A stretch of DNA of 64,000 bases from positions 35,737-99,736 of the forward strand of contig JAANYP010000175.1 of the NCBI GenBank assembly GCA_020465985.1. The letters are read 5' to 3'. Positions 10,146 through 21,387 of the stretch are shown piece after piece. The notes below the pieces were generated by a model, which made no database searches, was not told the DNA's origin, and saw only the letters and a list, made by a program, of their open reading frames with translations. This DNA is from Centrapalus pauciflorus (lineage: Eukaryota > Streptophyta > Magnoliopsida > Asterales > Asteraceae). A program made the translations under genes and the position numbers. Numbering within the stretch: the first letter of the stretch is position 1; the number at the start of each line of letters is the position of its first letter.

Positions 10146-10727
10146 TGTAAGGTCACCTACCTACGGATCTGATCTTGACGCGACACCTTCCAACGAGTGC
10201 GAAATCCTCCTAAGTGGTTTAACGGATCGATCACTACACGGAGACTAACACAATGATAGACGTTAACAAAGAACGTCCCGACACGTGAATCTCTCCGAAA
10301 CGACTCTCTGCAATACTCACAAGTTCGTAGTGCACAATACAAGCTCTGAATGCTAATCTCTGCAAAAAGTCTATAATGAAAACGGATTAACTCTTAATTA
10401 TAGAGCTTAGATTCGAACTTAGCTTAGACAAGTTCGTTTAGGCCCAAGCCCACGAACTTGTCCACTACATGTTCGAACTTAGCTTTACTAAGTTCAAACC
10501 CTAGCCTTTGAACTTATTCTTGAACTTGTCTTTGAACTTGTTCTTGAACTTATGTTTGAACTTATGTTTGAACTTATCTTTGAACTTAAGCAAACATCAA
10601 ACACAAACAACATCAAACATATATAACCAAGATCAAACATATATATTAACTGGTAATTACAAAGCCTGAACTGTTACAAAAGACTATCTACACTTAGATT
10701 GCTATCGTCACACAGGATGCACAAACA
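10146..10727 (-). repeat. LTR 1 of C1 (3' LTR)
   Basis: On the minus strand it starts TGTTTGTGCATCC and ends GACCTTACA. The polypurine tract (AAGGGGGAG on the minus strand) lies at about 10730-10738. It contains a run of TTGAACTTRTSTT units (about 10500-10590), a 12-base tandem. Confidence 0.9.
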
Positions 10728-10786
10728 AACTCCCCCTTGACGATAGCTTCTAACTAGATATTCAATTAATCTATAGTACTAGGCTT

Positions 10787-12604
10787 ATTCAAATGCTACC
10801 AGCATACAAACCCTGTTCTACATAAACTTTAACAACTTTCTGATACTTTTAGCCTGCCATCTTCAAATGAGCATTAAAAGAGATTTTTTGAACGTGAAGC
10901 TTGAGCAGATCATCTTTGGATAGGTTGACAAGATGTGAGGGATCATACACCTTCAGGATCACCTTCTCTTCAAAATATTCCATGACAGCCTCGCCTGTCT
11001 CACTATCTACATACCACCAGTTGATGTTGCCCAAAACATCTTGAGGCATAGGCTTCAGAGGTACTTTCTTTAAGCATCTAACTGGCTTGTAATACATCTT
11101 CATCCACGGCTTTCCAGTTAGAGGATCAATTCTTGTATGGTCCATAACTCTCTTGCCTACTCGTGGGTTTAGCCTTTCAAACTTCCTAGACCTCCCTTCC
11201 CATCTGATAATCTTGGCAATAAGTTTGGCATAGGGATCATCTCCGATGTTGATTAGCTCTTTCCATGCTAGTGCCTTTATTTCAACTTTAGGTAATGAAT
11301 TGAAGTCCTTCAATCTTCTTCTCAGATATAGGAGGCCATCCTTTCTTTTAATAATAAAGAGCTGCAGTTTTCGATCAAAGAACTAGCTGAGTATGCTCCC
11401 AGTCAACTTTCCAGAACCAGACACCTTCATCTTCTCTTTTAAAGACACGACCTTCTTTTCTGTTCTGAACAATAACTTTTTCTTTTCTTCAGCATTGAGC
11501 TCCCTATCAGGCTCTTCACACTCTGATTCAACATTTAAAGCATATTTAGACACTTTGATGTCAATCATATTCTGCTCTGTCGTCCTATATTTATCGGTGA
11601 TAGGATGTTGCTGAATAATGATCTCATCGGCTTCATCTTCCTCATCGACTAATACCTCGTCATCAGATCTCCAATCCGTAATGTCTTCTGGGACAAATTC
11701 CCCTTCTTCAAGATCTTCTAATTCATCCTCAAAGTCAAACATCACTTCATCATCATCATCAATATCGGCCAAGGCTCCAATTATTTCTTGATCAGCTAAC
11801 TCTGTTGCTTCAGGAGCCTTGCCTTTATCTTTATCTCCTCCTCCTCCTGTCCCAGATGATTCCGGCTCCTCCAGAAATTCAGCTTGCTGAGCAGTCTCAC
11901 GTGGAAGATCTGCTAGCTCACTGTCTTTTTGCGTGCTGAGGTCACTTCCTTCATCATCATCTCTTCTTTAGACTCTCCTTAGCTCATCTTCTCTGCAACT
12001 GCTCTCCCCCTCAGCTTGTAGATCTTTCATAATTTGCTCAACCAGAGTCTGAAGAGTCAGAATTTGAGACTGTTGAGCTGACATCGCCTCCTGTTGAGAA
12101 GCCACTTTTCTTTGTAATTGAGCATTTTCTTGCTCCAATCTTGAGTTATGCTATTGTAACTCGTTCACAGCTTGAGATAGCTGGAATATTTAGACTGTCT
12201 GGAAATCTACTTTGCTTTTCAGCTCCGTGAATCGCTGGTTTTCAGTGAATGGAGTGGAAGTGGATGGAATCGTAGCGGATGTGGATGGAGCGACGGTTGC
12301 AGCAGATGGAATAGTAGCGGAAGTAGACGGAGATCCCTGACTAATGAATTGTCTTTTTGACCTTTGTTGTGTGGAAAAACTGTAGGGGTAATTGTGCAGT
12401 CCACTTGCAGATGTTGCCAAAATTGCCCCACATCGTAAGAATGAGAAGCAAATTGTGCGTTAGCGCATAGGACACCCTGGAATGGGTCAAAAACTCTATC
12501 ATTTGGCGATATGGCTGAGCTTCCGGCAGCTGGAGATCAACAGCCATTACCATATTATGCTTATTAATAAATGCGCGGTCTCCCATATCCACACACAAAT
12601 TCAA
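10787..12604 (-). pseudogene. Env-like ORF of C1, broken
   Basis: The N-terminal module starts at the ATG at about 12587 (MGDRAFINKHNMV) and matches that of C3 (VFVPKHNMV). It is followed by a short Ser/Thr/Pro repeat region, an acidic block with EEGEFVPEDITDW (about 11700) and the basic C-terminal domain (10849-11313) with NPRVGKRVMDHTRIDPL. The N-terminal part is in a different frame from the rest, stops separate the blocks, and much of the middle present in C3 is missing. The C-terminal domain ends early in a stop at about 10849; the second interior copy at 13596 reads on. Function unknown; not expressed as one protein in this state. Confidence 0.78.
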
Positions 12605-12959
12605 TTAAAAAGTTAGAAATTAATTTTAAAAAAATTTGTGTTATTCGAACTTTTATAATTTCGAACTTGATTAAGTTCGAATTTAACACATTCGAACTTA
12701 CACAAATTTGAGACTTTAAAACATTCAAATTTAATTAAGTTCGAGAAACCCATTCGAACATGTCTGCCTTCAAACTTATAGATATTTCGACAAGTTCGTA
12801 CCTGAAGAACAAGTTCGAAGTCGGTCACTTTTAACTTCAAAATCATGATTTTAACCCTATTTGACTTGATTAATAGTAATCTAGTCCTAATAGGTTCTAA
12901 TCAAAGTTATGTATCATTAAATTAAGTTTTTGCGTTTAAAACCTGGCTTTGATTCCACT
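12605..12959 (-). other. Pol-env spacer fused to primer binding site in C1
   Basis: The block TCATGATTTTAACC and the following bases match the C3 pol-env spacer near 28970-29050. The C1 spacer then joins directly to GGCTTTGATTCCA (12945-12957), on the minus strand TGGAATCAAAGCC, a degenerate tRNA-Met-type primer site two bases from LTR 2. Gag, protease, integrase and RT are therefore deleted between these points. Confidence 0.7.
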
Positions 12960-13552
12960 TGTAAGGTCACCTACCTACGGGTCTGATCTTGACGCGACAC
13001 CTTCCAACGAGTGCGGAATCCTCGTTAGTGGTTTAACGGATCGATCACACACACGGAAACACGGAGACTAACACAATGAAAGACGTCAACAACGAACGTC
13101 CCGACATGTGAATCTCTCCGAAACAACTCTCTGCAATACTCACAAGTTCATAGTGCACAGTACGAGCTCTGAATGCTAATCTCGGCAAAAAGTCTATAAT
13201 GAAAACGGATTAACTCCTAATTATATAGCTTAGATTCGAACTTAGGTCAGACAAGTTCGTTTAGGCCCAAAGCTTTACTAAGTTCAAACCCTAGCCTTTC
13301 AACTTATTCTTGAACTTGTCTTTGAACTTGTTCTTGAATTTGTTCTTGAACTTATCTTTGAACTTATGTTTGAACTTATCTTCGAACTTATCTTTGAACT
13401 TATCTTTGAACTTAAGCAAAATCAAACACAAACAAGATCAAACATCTATAACCAAGACCAAACATATATATTAACTTGTAATTACAAAGCCTGAACTATT
13501 ACAAAAGACTATCTACACTTAGATTGCTATCGTCACACAGGATGCACTAACA
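12960..13552 (-). repeat. LTR 2 of C1
   Basis: It has the same termini as LTR 1. It serves as 5' LTR for the interior on its left (primer site adjacent) and as 3' LTR for the partial interior on its right (polypurine tract adjacent), so it sits at the middle of a tandem arrangement. Confidence 0.9.
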
Positions 13553-13950
13553 AACTCCCCCTTGACGATAGCTTCTAACTAGATATTCGATTAATCTATA
13601 GTACTAGGCTTATTCGAATGCTACCAGCATACAAACCCTGTTCTACACAAACTTTAACAACGTTCTGATTCTTTCTGCCGGCCATCTTCAAATGAGCATT
13701 AAAGGAGATTTTTTGAACGTCAAGCTTGAGCAGATCATATTTGGATAGGTTGACCAGATGTAAGGGATCATACACCTTCAGGATCACCTTCTCTTCAAAA
13801 TCATCCATGACAGCCTCGCCTGTCTCACTGTCTATGTACCACCAGTTGAGGTTGCCCAAAACATCTTGAGGCATAGGCTTCAGAGGTACTTTCTTTAAGC
13901 ATCTAGCTGGCTTGTAATACATCTTCATCCATGGCTTTCAAGTTAGAGGA
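13553..13950 (-). pseudogene. Second partial interior of C1: env-like C-terminus
   Basis: It holds a polypurine tract and the last 110 codons of the env-like ORF (13596-13928), closely matching 10849-11120 but without the stop, ending VVKVCVEQGLYAGS. It stops abruptly in GTTAGAGGAT at about 13951, where it joins sequence from the E LTR flank. Confidence 0.85.
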
Positions 13951-14066
13951 TGCCATGGAAGTCTCCACAGAGTCTAAAACAACACCAATATATATATATA
14001 TATATTTATATATCTTTACTACTTAATAAAGCATTTAGGCTAAAAACAACTATTACTGCATAAGGT
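13951..14066. repeat. Duplicated E-LTR/Helitron junction
   Basis: GATGCCATGGAAGTCTCCAC and the following bases repeat 9892 onward. A short TA tract, the Helitron 5' end (14013) and AAGGT follow before LTR 3. The joint with the env-like interior shares GAT with both parents, a microhomology junction. Confidence 0.85.
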
Positions 14067-14657
14067 TGTAAGGTCACCTACCTACGGATCTGATCTTGAC
14101 GCAACATCTTCCAACGAGTGCGGAATCCTCGTTAGTGGTTTAACGGATTGATCACACACACGGAAACACATAGACTAACACAATGATGGACGTCAACAAC
14201 GAACGTCCCGACACGTGAATCTCTCCGAAATGACTCTCTGCAATACTCACAAGTTCGTAGTGCACAACACGAGCTCTGAATGCTAATCTCTACAAAAAGT
14301 CTATAATGAAAACGGATTAACTCATAATTATAGAGCTTAGATTCAAACTTAGCTCAGCCAAGTTCGTTTAGGCCCAAGCCCACGAACTTGCCCACTAGTT
14401 GTTCGAACTTAGCTTTACTAAGTTCAAAACCTAGCCTTTGAACTTATTCTTGAACTTGTCTTTGAACTTGTTCTTGAACTTGTTCTTGAACTTATGTTTG
14501 AACTTATCTTTGAACTTAAGCAAACATCAAACACAAGCAAGATCAAACATATATAACCAAGATCAAACATATATATTAACTTGTAATTACAACGCCTGAA
14601 CTATTACAAAAGACTATCTAAACTTAGACTGCTATCTTCACACAGGATGCACTAACA
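14067..14657 (-). repeat. LTR 3 of C1
   Basis: It has the same termini as LTRs 1 and 2 and is followed by AAGGT and then by unique Helitron sequence. No polypurine tract or interior follows it. Confidence 0.9.
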
Positions 14658-14889
14658 AAGGTACAACCATTTGATGCAAATTCTTGAATTTTAAGATGTA
14701 CAACTTATATAACGTAATGTACAACTCATTGTTGCAGCAAAATTTAAATCTGATTACATGTGTTCTTTAAACATATTGGGAACTGGTGCACGCATCAACA
14801 CATTCAACGACTCCACATTTCTCAATATGTTATCTGCAAATAACTCCTACCAATGCATCAAACCAAACTCTTCCTCTCCCCTTTCTCTG

Positions 14890-15069
14890 GATTTCAAAAT
14901 GGATCTGAGGTTTCAAAGTAGTGCAGTGGTTGGGCTTCAGGAGGCAACAAAGGCTTATTTGGTAGGATTGTTTGAGGATACCAATTTATGTGTGATTCAT
15001 GCTAAGGGAGTTACAATCATGCCAAAGGATATCCAGTTGGCTAGGAGGATTAGAGGTGAGAGGGCTTAG
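14890..15069 (+). pseudogene. Histone H3.1-like gene fragment, C-terminal 59 codons
   Basis: The frame DFKMDLRFQSS...RRIRGERA followed by a stop corresponds to residues 77-135 of plant histone H3, the core-fold part of the nucleosome protein. Ser at position 87 is the H3.1 rather than the H3.3 state. Seven of 59 residues differ from the usual plant H3.1 sequence (T80M, A90V, A91G, A96T, E97K, A111V, R116G), far too many for a functional H3. Upstream of the Asp codon the homology ends abruptly and the frame runs into unrelated sequence, so the tail, the alphaN helix and the start are missing. It lies inside the putative Helitron, consistent with gene-fragment capture. Comparison with H3 is from knowledge of the family. 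Confidence 0.85.
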
Positions 15070-17132
15070 AATATGGAATTATGGTTTATTGAATTGCTTT
15101 TCACTGATTAATTGCTCGTGTTTGATGTAAGCTTTTTGGATGCATTTATGGAATTTATATTTGTGCCCCATATTTTTTTAACATAAAACCTCTTAAATAC
15201 GTTTGATCTTCATTTTTCATAACTCTCATTGATTTGTAAACTTACTGCCTGTTCCGATTTGTTTCATACATAAAATTTCAAAGAATGGGAAAACAACCCC
15301 ATATACGCTGTAAACAACAGTCTTTTGTTGAAATCAGCAGCAAAGCCAAACCCTAAAAATGTTGATTTTGTGGGTATGCTTGAGTAGAATTTAAGTGAAT
15401 CATTATGCAACCTTGAAGCCTTAAGCTATAGAATTATTTGTAAAAAGTTCTATTCTTCAACTTGAGCTCAAATTTAGAAATTTATGTGTTACACTACTTC
15501 TATCTCTTATTTATCAAACGAATTTTGATGGTGTAGGCTTTTTTGTATTCAACAATGTCAAACTTGACTTACATATTATTTTAGATCGAATTTTTTATTC
15601 CATCGCTTATTGTAATAATACATTCCTTTTGGTTCATTTTGTATTTCGACAAATAAAGATAATAGATTCATGCTACTTGCATAATTTTATATTCATCATT
15701 TAACTGGTGCATTTTTCTATCGTTAGGATTTTTTAATATTGTTTTGTTATGTGTTTCTACTTGATTTTTCCATGTAGAAACAAATTGGTTGTCAAAGTAT
15801 ATCTAAATTATCTCATATTCATCAACAGCACTACATGGTATGAAAAATCTGATAAGGGCATGCTAAAATAAAGGTAGTTTCAGGAATGCAGTTACAAAAT
15901 TTGCATATCTGATCATTAATTATCACCCAACAGAAGTTGTGTGTACCCATGGGATGATGTTCACTATATTAGTTAATTTATCTATCATGGAATTTTGTAC
16001 AAAGCGTGGAGTGTATATGATAACTTTCTATTGGTGATCCTTCGCCTACAGACTTGGAAACTCACTTACAGGTTTGTTTTAATAATCATCTATGCTGCTT
16101 ATCGGTTATCTGTAATTACTGTGTGCATTACGGAGGTAAATGAGTGTCATCTAATCTTTTCAATATTACCAAAGATTTTACATAATTTATCGTCTTCTTA
16201 ATTGCGTGATACAGCTGTATTCTACCATTTGATTTAATCGTTCTCTTTTGACATTCATAGGCCATTATGCTTATTTAACCTAATAAATTTAGGCTATACG
16301 CTAGGCTTTTTTTTGGTAATATAAGTCCTGATCTTGGTCATCATAGTCTTTACGTTAACATGTGTGGTAATATATCTATTAACCATATTACTTAAAAAGT
16401 GCATCTAATACGGGCAGTTAAGGACCTCAGTTTCTTTGCATTTTAAGATTACGAAATTCTATAAAAAAATTTAAAGAATTAGCTTTGTTTTCATTTGATT
16501 TCACTTTTGCTCTTTGAATTTTAGATGTCTGAATTTTTGTGTTTCATTTCATTCAAAATACCTTTCTTTTAGTTTGTCCCATCATTACATATACAATTAG
16601 TGTGCATCAGGTCCATGGGTCATGGATTCCATCGTGGCTAGCTGTTCATTTACTTTAGTGTCAGGTGTATTTCCATTTCTTTTGTTTTTATAATTATTGC
16701 ATTGTGTATCTGTCGTATGGCATTGGGTTTATTTCTGTTGATTGATGAGTGTCCTTTCAATTATTAGTGGTTCCATAAATGGCTTTACGTTTCGAATGTT
16801 CAATGTTGTGAGATGTAGATCCGTTGTCGGAGTTCCAGGATCTTAGACATTGTGTAAGTGTAACAGAATGTGTATTGTGTGTGTTTTATATGTAATTAGA
16901 AGCTACAGCACGACAAATAGAAAGTGAGTGTTGTTTGTGTGTGTGCGCGTGAGCAGAATTAAGATGTATATACCTGTGTGTTTTCGATTAAACCAACAGC
17001 AACAGGTTTTGTAGTGTGTGTGCAGTGAAATATGTGAGCAGAGAAATGTGCAAGTATGAATGCAGAGGTGTGTCAATTGCGATCATTGTGTGTGTCTGGT
17101 AAAATCTAGAGATGTGCAACCAGCAGCAGCCA

Positions 17133-17133
<1 letters not shown>
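15070..17133. other. Non-coding Helitron interior, one exon-like piece
   Basis: AT-rich sequence with no long ORF and no LTR features. The only notable piece is 16611-16664, flanked by GCATCAG before and GTGTAT after. One frame reads VHGSWIPSWLAVHLL and then hits a TAG. The HG-W-P-WLA pattern reminds me of a conserved stretch in a plant coiled-coil protein family, but this is recall and could be wrong. Confidence 0.4.

Positions 17134-17218
<85 letters not shown>
17134..17218. repeat. TG then TA microsatellite
   Basis: About nine TG units run directly into about 30 TA units. No gene is present; the Tyr-Ile frames across it are artefacts. Confidence 0.95.
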
Positions 17219-17219
<1 letters not shown>

Positions 17220-17696
17220 GAATGGCAACAGAAAGTTTATATTTATGTGTGTGCAAAAAGGGAGCCCAAGACATAGTCTTCCAAGATATTATTTATTCAT
17301 TAGCAAAAAATGCTTAAAGGTTTTACAACCAGAAATTGCACTTGTGATTTCAAGGAGGAGGCCAAGGACTTATGGTGAAATTCACCAGAAGACAATCAAA
17401 TGCTTTATTTCAAGTTTTAAGCAAAAGGATTGAATTGTGTGTGACATGTCACAGTATGTTTATGGACATCTATATGATTTTCATTTGTAGCATTGATGAA
17501 GTAAAATCTAGATGTGCAAAGGTGGGGAATAATTCATTAATTACCTCATGGACGATGTGATTTAGGACTTTTCATATATAATTCAGGGTCAGGAGATGGG
17601 CGACTATTTTGTGTGTTATTTCCATTGGTATACATTATTTATATTTGTCTTAATTTATGAAGCCGCTAAATAGATGAAAATTTTTTGTGATTTCAG

Positions 17697-17801
17697 GCCC
17701 CTGAATCGCATGGAGAGCTGCATACACAGAATTTTAATCAACAAGCTATGGCCCCCAGGACTGGATTTGCAAAAGCTAACGTACCTCCACCTCAATGATA
17801 A
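17697..17801 (+). pseudogene. Candidate terminal exon of an unrecognised gene
   Basis: A T-rich stretch ending TTTCAG (17691-17696) resembles a plant splice acceptor. The sequence after it can be read as APESHGELHTQNFN...AKANVPPPQ followed by TGA at 17799-17801; another frame stays open to 17934. I do not recognise the protein. No upstream exon is evident, so if real it is a captured last exon. Confidence 0.3.
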
Positions 17802-18261
17802 TCGTTTAAGCAGAGGTGGACTTTTTCGTGCATGTTTACACCGACAAGAAATGGGAAAATTGTATTTGGTTTTTTACCCGAGAGATGATATCACCGTAGT
17901 CATTGCTGATTTGGGGTATAAAGTTTTGAACTGATCCAGGATTTTGCAACCATCGGTATCATGTCATTTGGGATATAGATGTCATCTACTGCATCGTTTT
18001 GTAACCGAGCGTTGGGATCTATGTATATAATTAACTTATTTAAGATGGATGATCGTTACACAATATTATTTTTGTTAGCACGTAGATGTGTGGTTGATGC
18101 ACATGGACCATGTCCACCTCTCTTGTGAGGATCATGCTTGGGATTGTAGTACTTTAATTTTTAACTTATGCATCTTTTGTTTGTTTGAATGTTGTATTAT
18201 TTTTAAAAAAATCAACATATTTGAATGTTGTTTTTGAATTTATCAACATATTTGGAGTTTA

Positions 18262-18480
18262 TAATAGGAACTTGATTCCCCTCCACCGTATTTGCTGGCT
18301 AAATATGAGAACATCAAGTCTATATGGCCTTTCCTCTCACTTTGTCTTTGTGAAATGGTAGCTTACAGAGCTGCTCTTTTTTTGATCTGATAATGCTTTG
18401 ATGAGGAGCACAATGTATAATAAGAACTTGATTCCCCTCCATCGGATTTGCTGGCTAGAGATGCGAACATCAAGTCAGAC
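18262..18480. repeat. Local direct repeat of about 60 bp
   Basis: The block starting GAACTTGATTCCCCTCCA occurs at about 18269 and again at about 18425, with a few substitutions. The second copy is part of the exon-like stretch on the minus strand, so the first looks like a duplicated exon fragment. Confidence 0.8.
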
Positions 18481-18810
18481 ACCTGTTTTGCCCAATTCTG
18501 GTATGCTTTGGTTGACTTAAGTCCCCTGCAATGGGCTAAAAGTATTACATCAAGAGAATATAGAAGTTTATAATCAGAATAATTGAGTGAAATAAAAATC
18601 ATTACCCGCAGAAATTACCTCAAGGATATTCTTGAATCGACGTGAATCAAGTTTAGGATCCGAGCATAACATGGAACAGAAGAGTCTGTTTGTAGATGTT
18701 AAAAATTTGGTATAAAGAAATGACAGTCGTAACAAAACAAGAAACAGAAATGCTAAAACCTGTTCGTATGACCTTTGTGCTTGTTGTAAAAGATTAATCA
18801 AATCAATTTT
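18385..18810 (-). pseudogene. Candidate exon chain of an unrecognised gene
   Basis: On the minus strand three coding-like blocks are bordered by splice-like signals: about 18810-18760 (NLLQQAQRSYEQ, then GTTTTAG), 18685-18619 (after ACAAACAG; DPKLDSRRFKNILE, then GTAATT) and from 18525 (after CCATTGCAG; GLKSTKAYQNWAKQ...). The first two do not join in one frame with the sites I can see, so the set is probably decayed. The orientation is opposite to the H3 fragment, which fits a mosaic of captured pieces. I cannot name the parent gene. Confidence 0.35.
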
Positions 18811-19800
18811 CTTTGGTTCAGATCCCCAATATCAGTCTCTGTGACCTACAATGAGCATTTTAGTTTTCTACCATTTTAAAGGAGACATAAAAATTATGAA
18901 TGTTTCTGAATGTTGAAAACAATAATATTACCTTTTTGTACATTGATCTGAAGAAGTCCTTCAAATTTTGAACCACATCCCCAGCAAGATCCTCTTAATC
19001 AAAACCAAACCACATGAGGCCTCTAATAAAATGGAAATCTTTATCTCATTGTCGAACTCCATGATTGCAATTGCATTATTAAGATATTGATTGCATGATA
19101 AACAAAATTAATAATGGACTTGAAGATGTGAGTCCTGGGAATCATGAATGCCGGTTGATTTCTCGTCTCGTTGTTTTCAGGTTGCTGTAGCTTATGCACA
19201 AGCCACCAACAGTGAATCGTCATAATTAGTGGATAGTGAAATCCTCTATTAATTACTAAAATTTTAGCTAGGAAGGACGTTGCACCTGATAGCTCCTCAG
19301 TCGTTATTGCATGCAACGTTGTTGTATCCCATAAATTCATTTTCATCGGCAGGTTAGACTTATATGTATGCACCAAGTAAGAGTTATATGTTTTGCTTGT
19401 TCATGTTCGGCGTTAATCCAATTTTTGTTTTCATTGTTGTTTTTGTTAGTATATTTGTTCGTTTATGTAAGTTCATTTTTCTAACAATTTTCAGTTACTT
19501 TTGACGATTTTTCTACATAATGCTATAGTTTGGTGTATGCATGTCCTCAAAGTAGATTTCGGTGCTTGTTAAAGTCTAGCTTTTTCATGCTTGTAGAACG
19601 TGTCGTAATTCAGTGATTATTTCTTGTTTGCTTTAGTTGAGGTATTACTCATATACTTTAATTAAGATTTTGCCTCGGGAGTGTTGGCTTGTTAGGCGTT
19701 CTGATTTGTGTTTAATTGTTGATGTTTGAACCGGAAAACATGGAGTTGTTCAAAGTCGAGTTGTTGATTGGTTATCGAACGAATATGTTATTGAATGAGA
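18811..19800. other. Helitron interior without recognised features
   Basis: AT-rich, non-repetitive sequence with no long ORF on either strand and no LTR or terminal-repeat structure that I can see. Confidence 0.6.
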
Positions 19801-19807
19801 ACCAATT

Positions 19808-19843
19808 CGCCGCTGTCGCTGCTTTGCGCGGGTATACTACTAG
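19808..19843 (+). other. Helitron 3' terminus
   Basis: CGCCGCTGTCGCTGC leads into GCGCGGGTATACTACTAG, followed by T. The GC-rich block can fold only imperfectly (CCGC 19810-19813 with GCGG 19828-19831). The CTAG end followed by host T is canonical for plant Helitrons. Confidence 0.6.
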
Positions 19844-19847
19844 TGTG

Positions 19848-19881
<34 letters not shown>

Positions 19882-21300
19882 ATACTTTTCTTCATTTTTG
19901 TATCTTTAATCTTTATCAAGCCAGACTTAAACACTTACAATACCACAGCGTGTGTCAAATAACACCACAAAGATCCTGTTATATCAGGGTATGATAATAA
20001 TATCAGTATTTGCTCAACTTTGGATCTAGCTTAAGTTTGAATGGTACATCCGAACTTCGAATTATTTGAGTAATTCTATCGTTAAAAATGAACTTTAGAC
20101 CTTGGTTCCGAACTTAGTAAACTTCAGATGATATGAACTTTGCATGAAAAGTTCTGGAGGTTCATATTTTTCATTTAATAAAAGTAGGATCCAAGGTTTG
20201 GATGATTCAAACTTCGTCTGATCCAAACTTCAGATGTATGATCCGAACTCGGATGTAAGACTCACTTGGTTCCTAAATTTATGATAGGATATGATCCAAA
20301 CTTTAGATGATGTGTCCGGACTTTGGATGGCCCAAATTTCAGATGGTTCCTTAAGTCCGAACTTCATCACATGTGCAGTTCGTAAATTTTCCAGATTTAT
20401 CGTTCATTCATTTGTACCAAGCCTATGAGTGAAATCTATCGGTACACAACCTAACTGCTTATATAATCCGTTATTTAAAACCAATTTTATGTTTAAAGCC
20501 CAAATTCATGCCTAAAAAGGTTGTGTTTCTCACTATGCGACATTCATACACACTAAAATACATAGTTAAGAATCAAATTCATACTTAGAGTTTGAATCTA
20601 AGGTTGAAACTTAGTATGAAGCTTGTATATAACTCGATTTAGACTTCCAAACTGATAATTACAACATGCCTGCACAAAATCAACATATATCTATGATTTG
20701 GTTCAAGTAAAATACTGAACCCATAATTCCTTAAATTCAAGAGTTTGAGTGATTATTACCTCAAACGTTATAGTAGTTATAGTTCCTTCCAAATTACTAG
20801 ATTCCAGTTTTTTAGATCTTAAAACCAACTAAATCGAGATCTTGATTTTTGAGAGAGAGGGCAGCCGAGAGATATATGAGCGTGAGCTTAAAGAGAGAAA
20901 CAATGTTCTTAAAAATGAATAGTCGTTTGTTTTTAAACTTCCGATACATGTTTCAAGTTCGAACGTTCTGCACAATGACCCCTTTACTTATGTTTTTATC
21001 TTATAAGAATTTCGCCCCTTTTACTAGTTTTATATTCAATAACTTAAGTTTATAAACATTATCCTCAATTTTAATCATCATAATCACAATTGATTAGTCT
21101 TTAAATATTCCGTTCCTTGAATTTTTGCTCAAAATTCAATGATAACCCCATTCATTTAATCTTTATTCAATGATTTCTATAATTCATATAAAACATTCCT
21201 ATATTTAATTTGAACTCGCTAACAGTTTCCAACTCATAATATCTTAATTCAATTCATTTAGGATAAATCAATTATCCTTATTACATAACTATAATTAAAT
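19844..21300 (-). repeat. LTR of chromovirus E, second part
   Basis: After a TG/TA tract the sequence matches the later half of the second E-family LTR (41800-43340), including TCTAGCTTAAGTT and a cluster of GATGAT-CCGAACTT words (20040-20350). A GAGAGAGA stretch and CCTCAATTTTAATCATCAT also correspond. The exact right edge, near 21300, is uncertain. Confidence 0.7.
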
Positions 21301-21387
21301 GTTGAGTTACACATAAATTAAAAGTACGGATGTTAGAATAGTTGTCTATTACATTCTCAAAGTTTTATAACAACATTATAATCCCAA
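21301..21387 (-). repeat. Second E-family LTR, left fragment
   Basis: CTATTACATTCTC...AACAACATTATAATCCCAA resembles 9190-9240 near the start of the E LTR and continues as CCCAACCAAAGCTACAAC at 41103. The Athila-like element split it; CCCAA is duplicated (21383-21387, 41103-41107). Confidence 0.65.

Larger units (their letters stand above)
10146..14657 (-). mobile_element. Sirevirus derivative C1, rearranged, three LTRs, no gag-pol
   Basis: In plus coordinates the order is LTR (10146-10727), interior (10728-12959), LTR (12960-13552), partial interior (13553-13950), a duplicated flank (13951-14066), LTR (14067-14657). AAGGT lies directly outside both ends (10141-10145 and 14658-14662), so it began as one insertion into the Helitron; a third AAGGT precedes the last LTR. 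The interior runs from the primer site straight into the pol-env spacer and the env-like ORF: gag and pol are absent. Confidence 0.8.

Noticed and set aside
14758..15069. Working histone H3 gene
   Set aside because: Only residues 77-135 are present, with seven unusual substitutions and no upstream H3 sequence.
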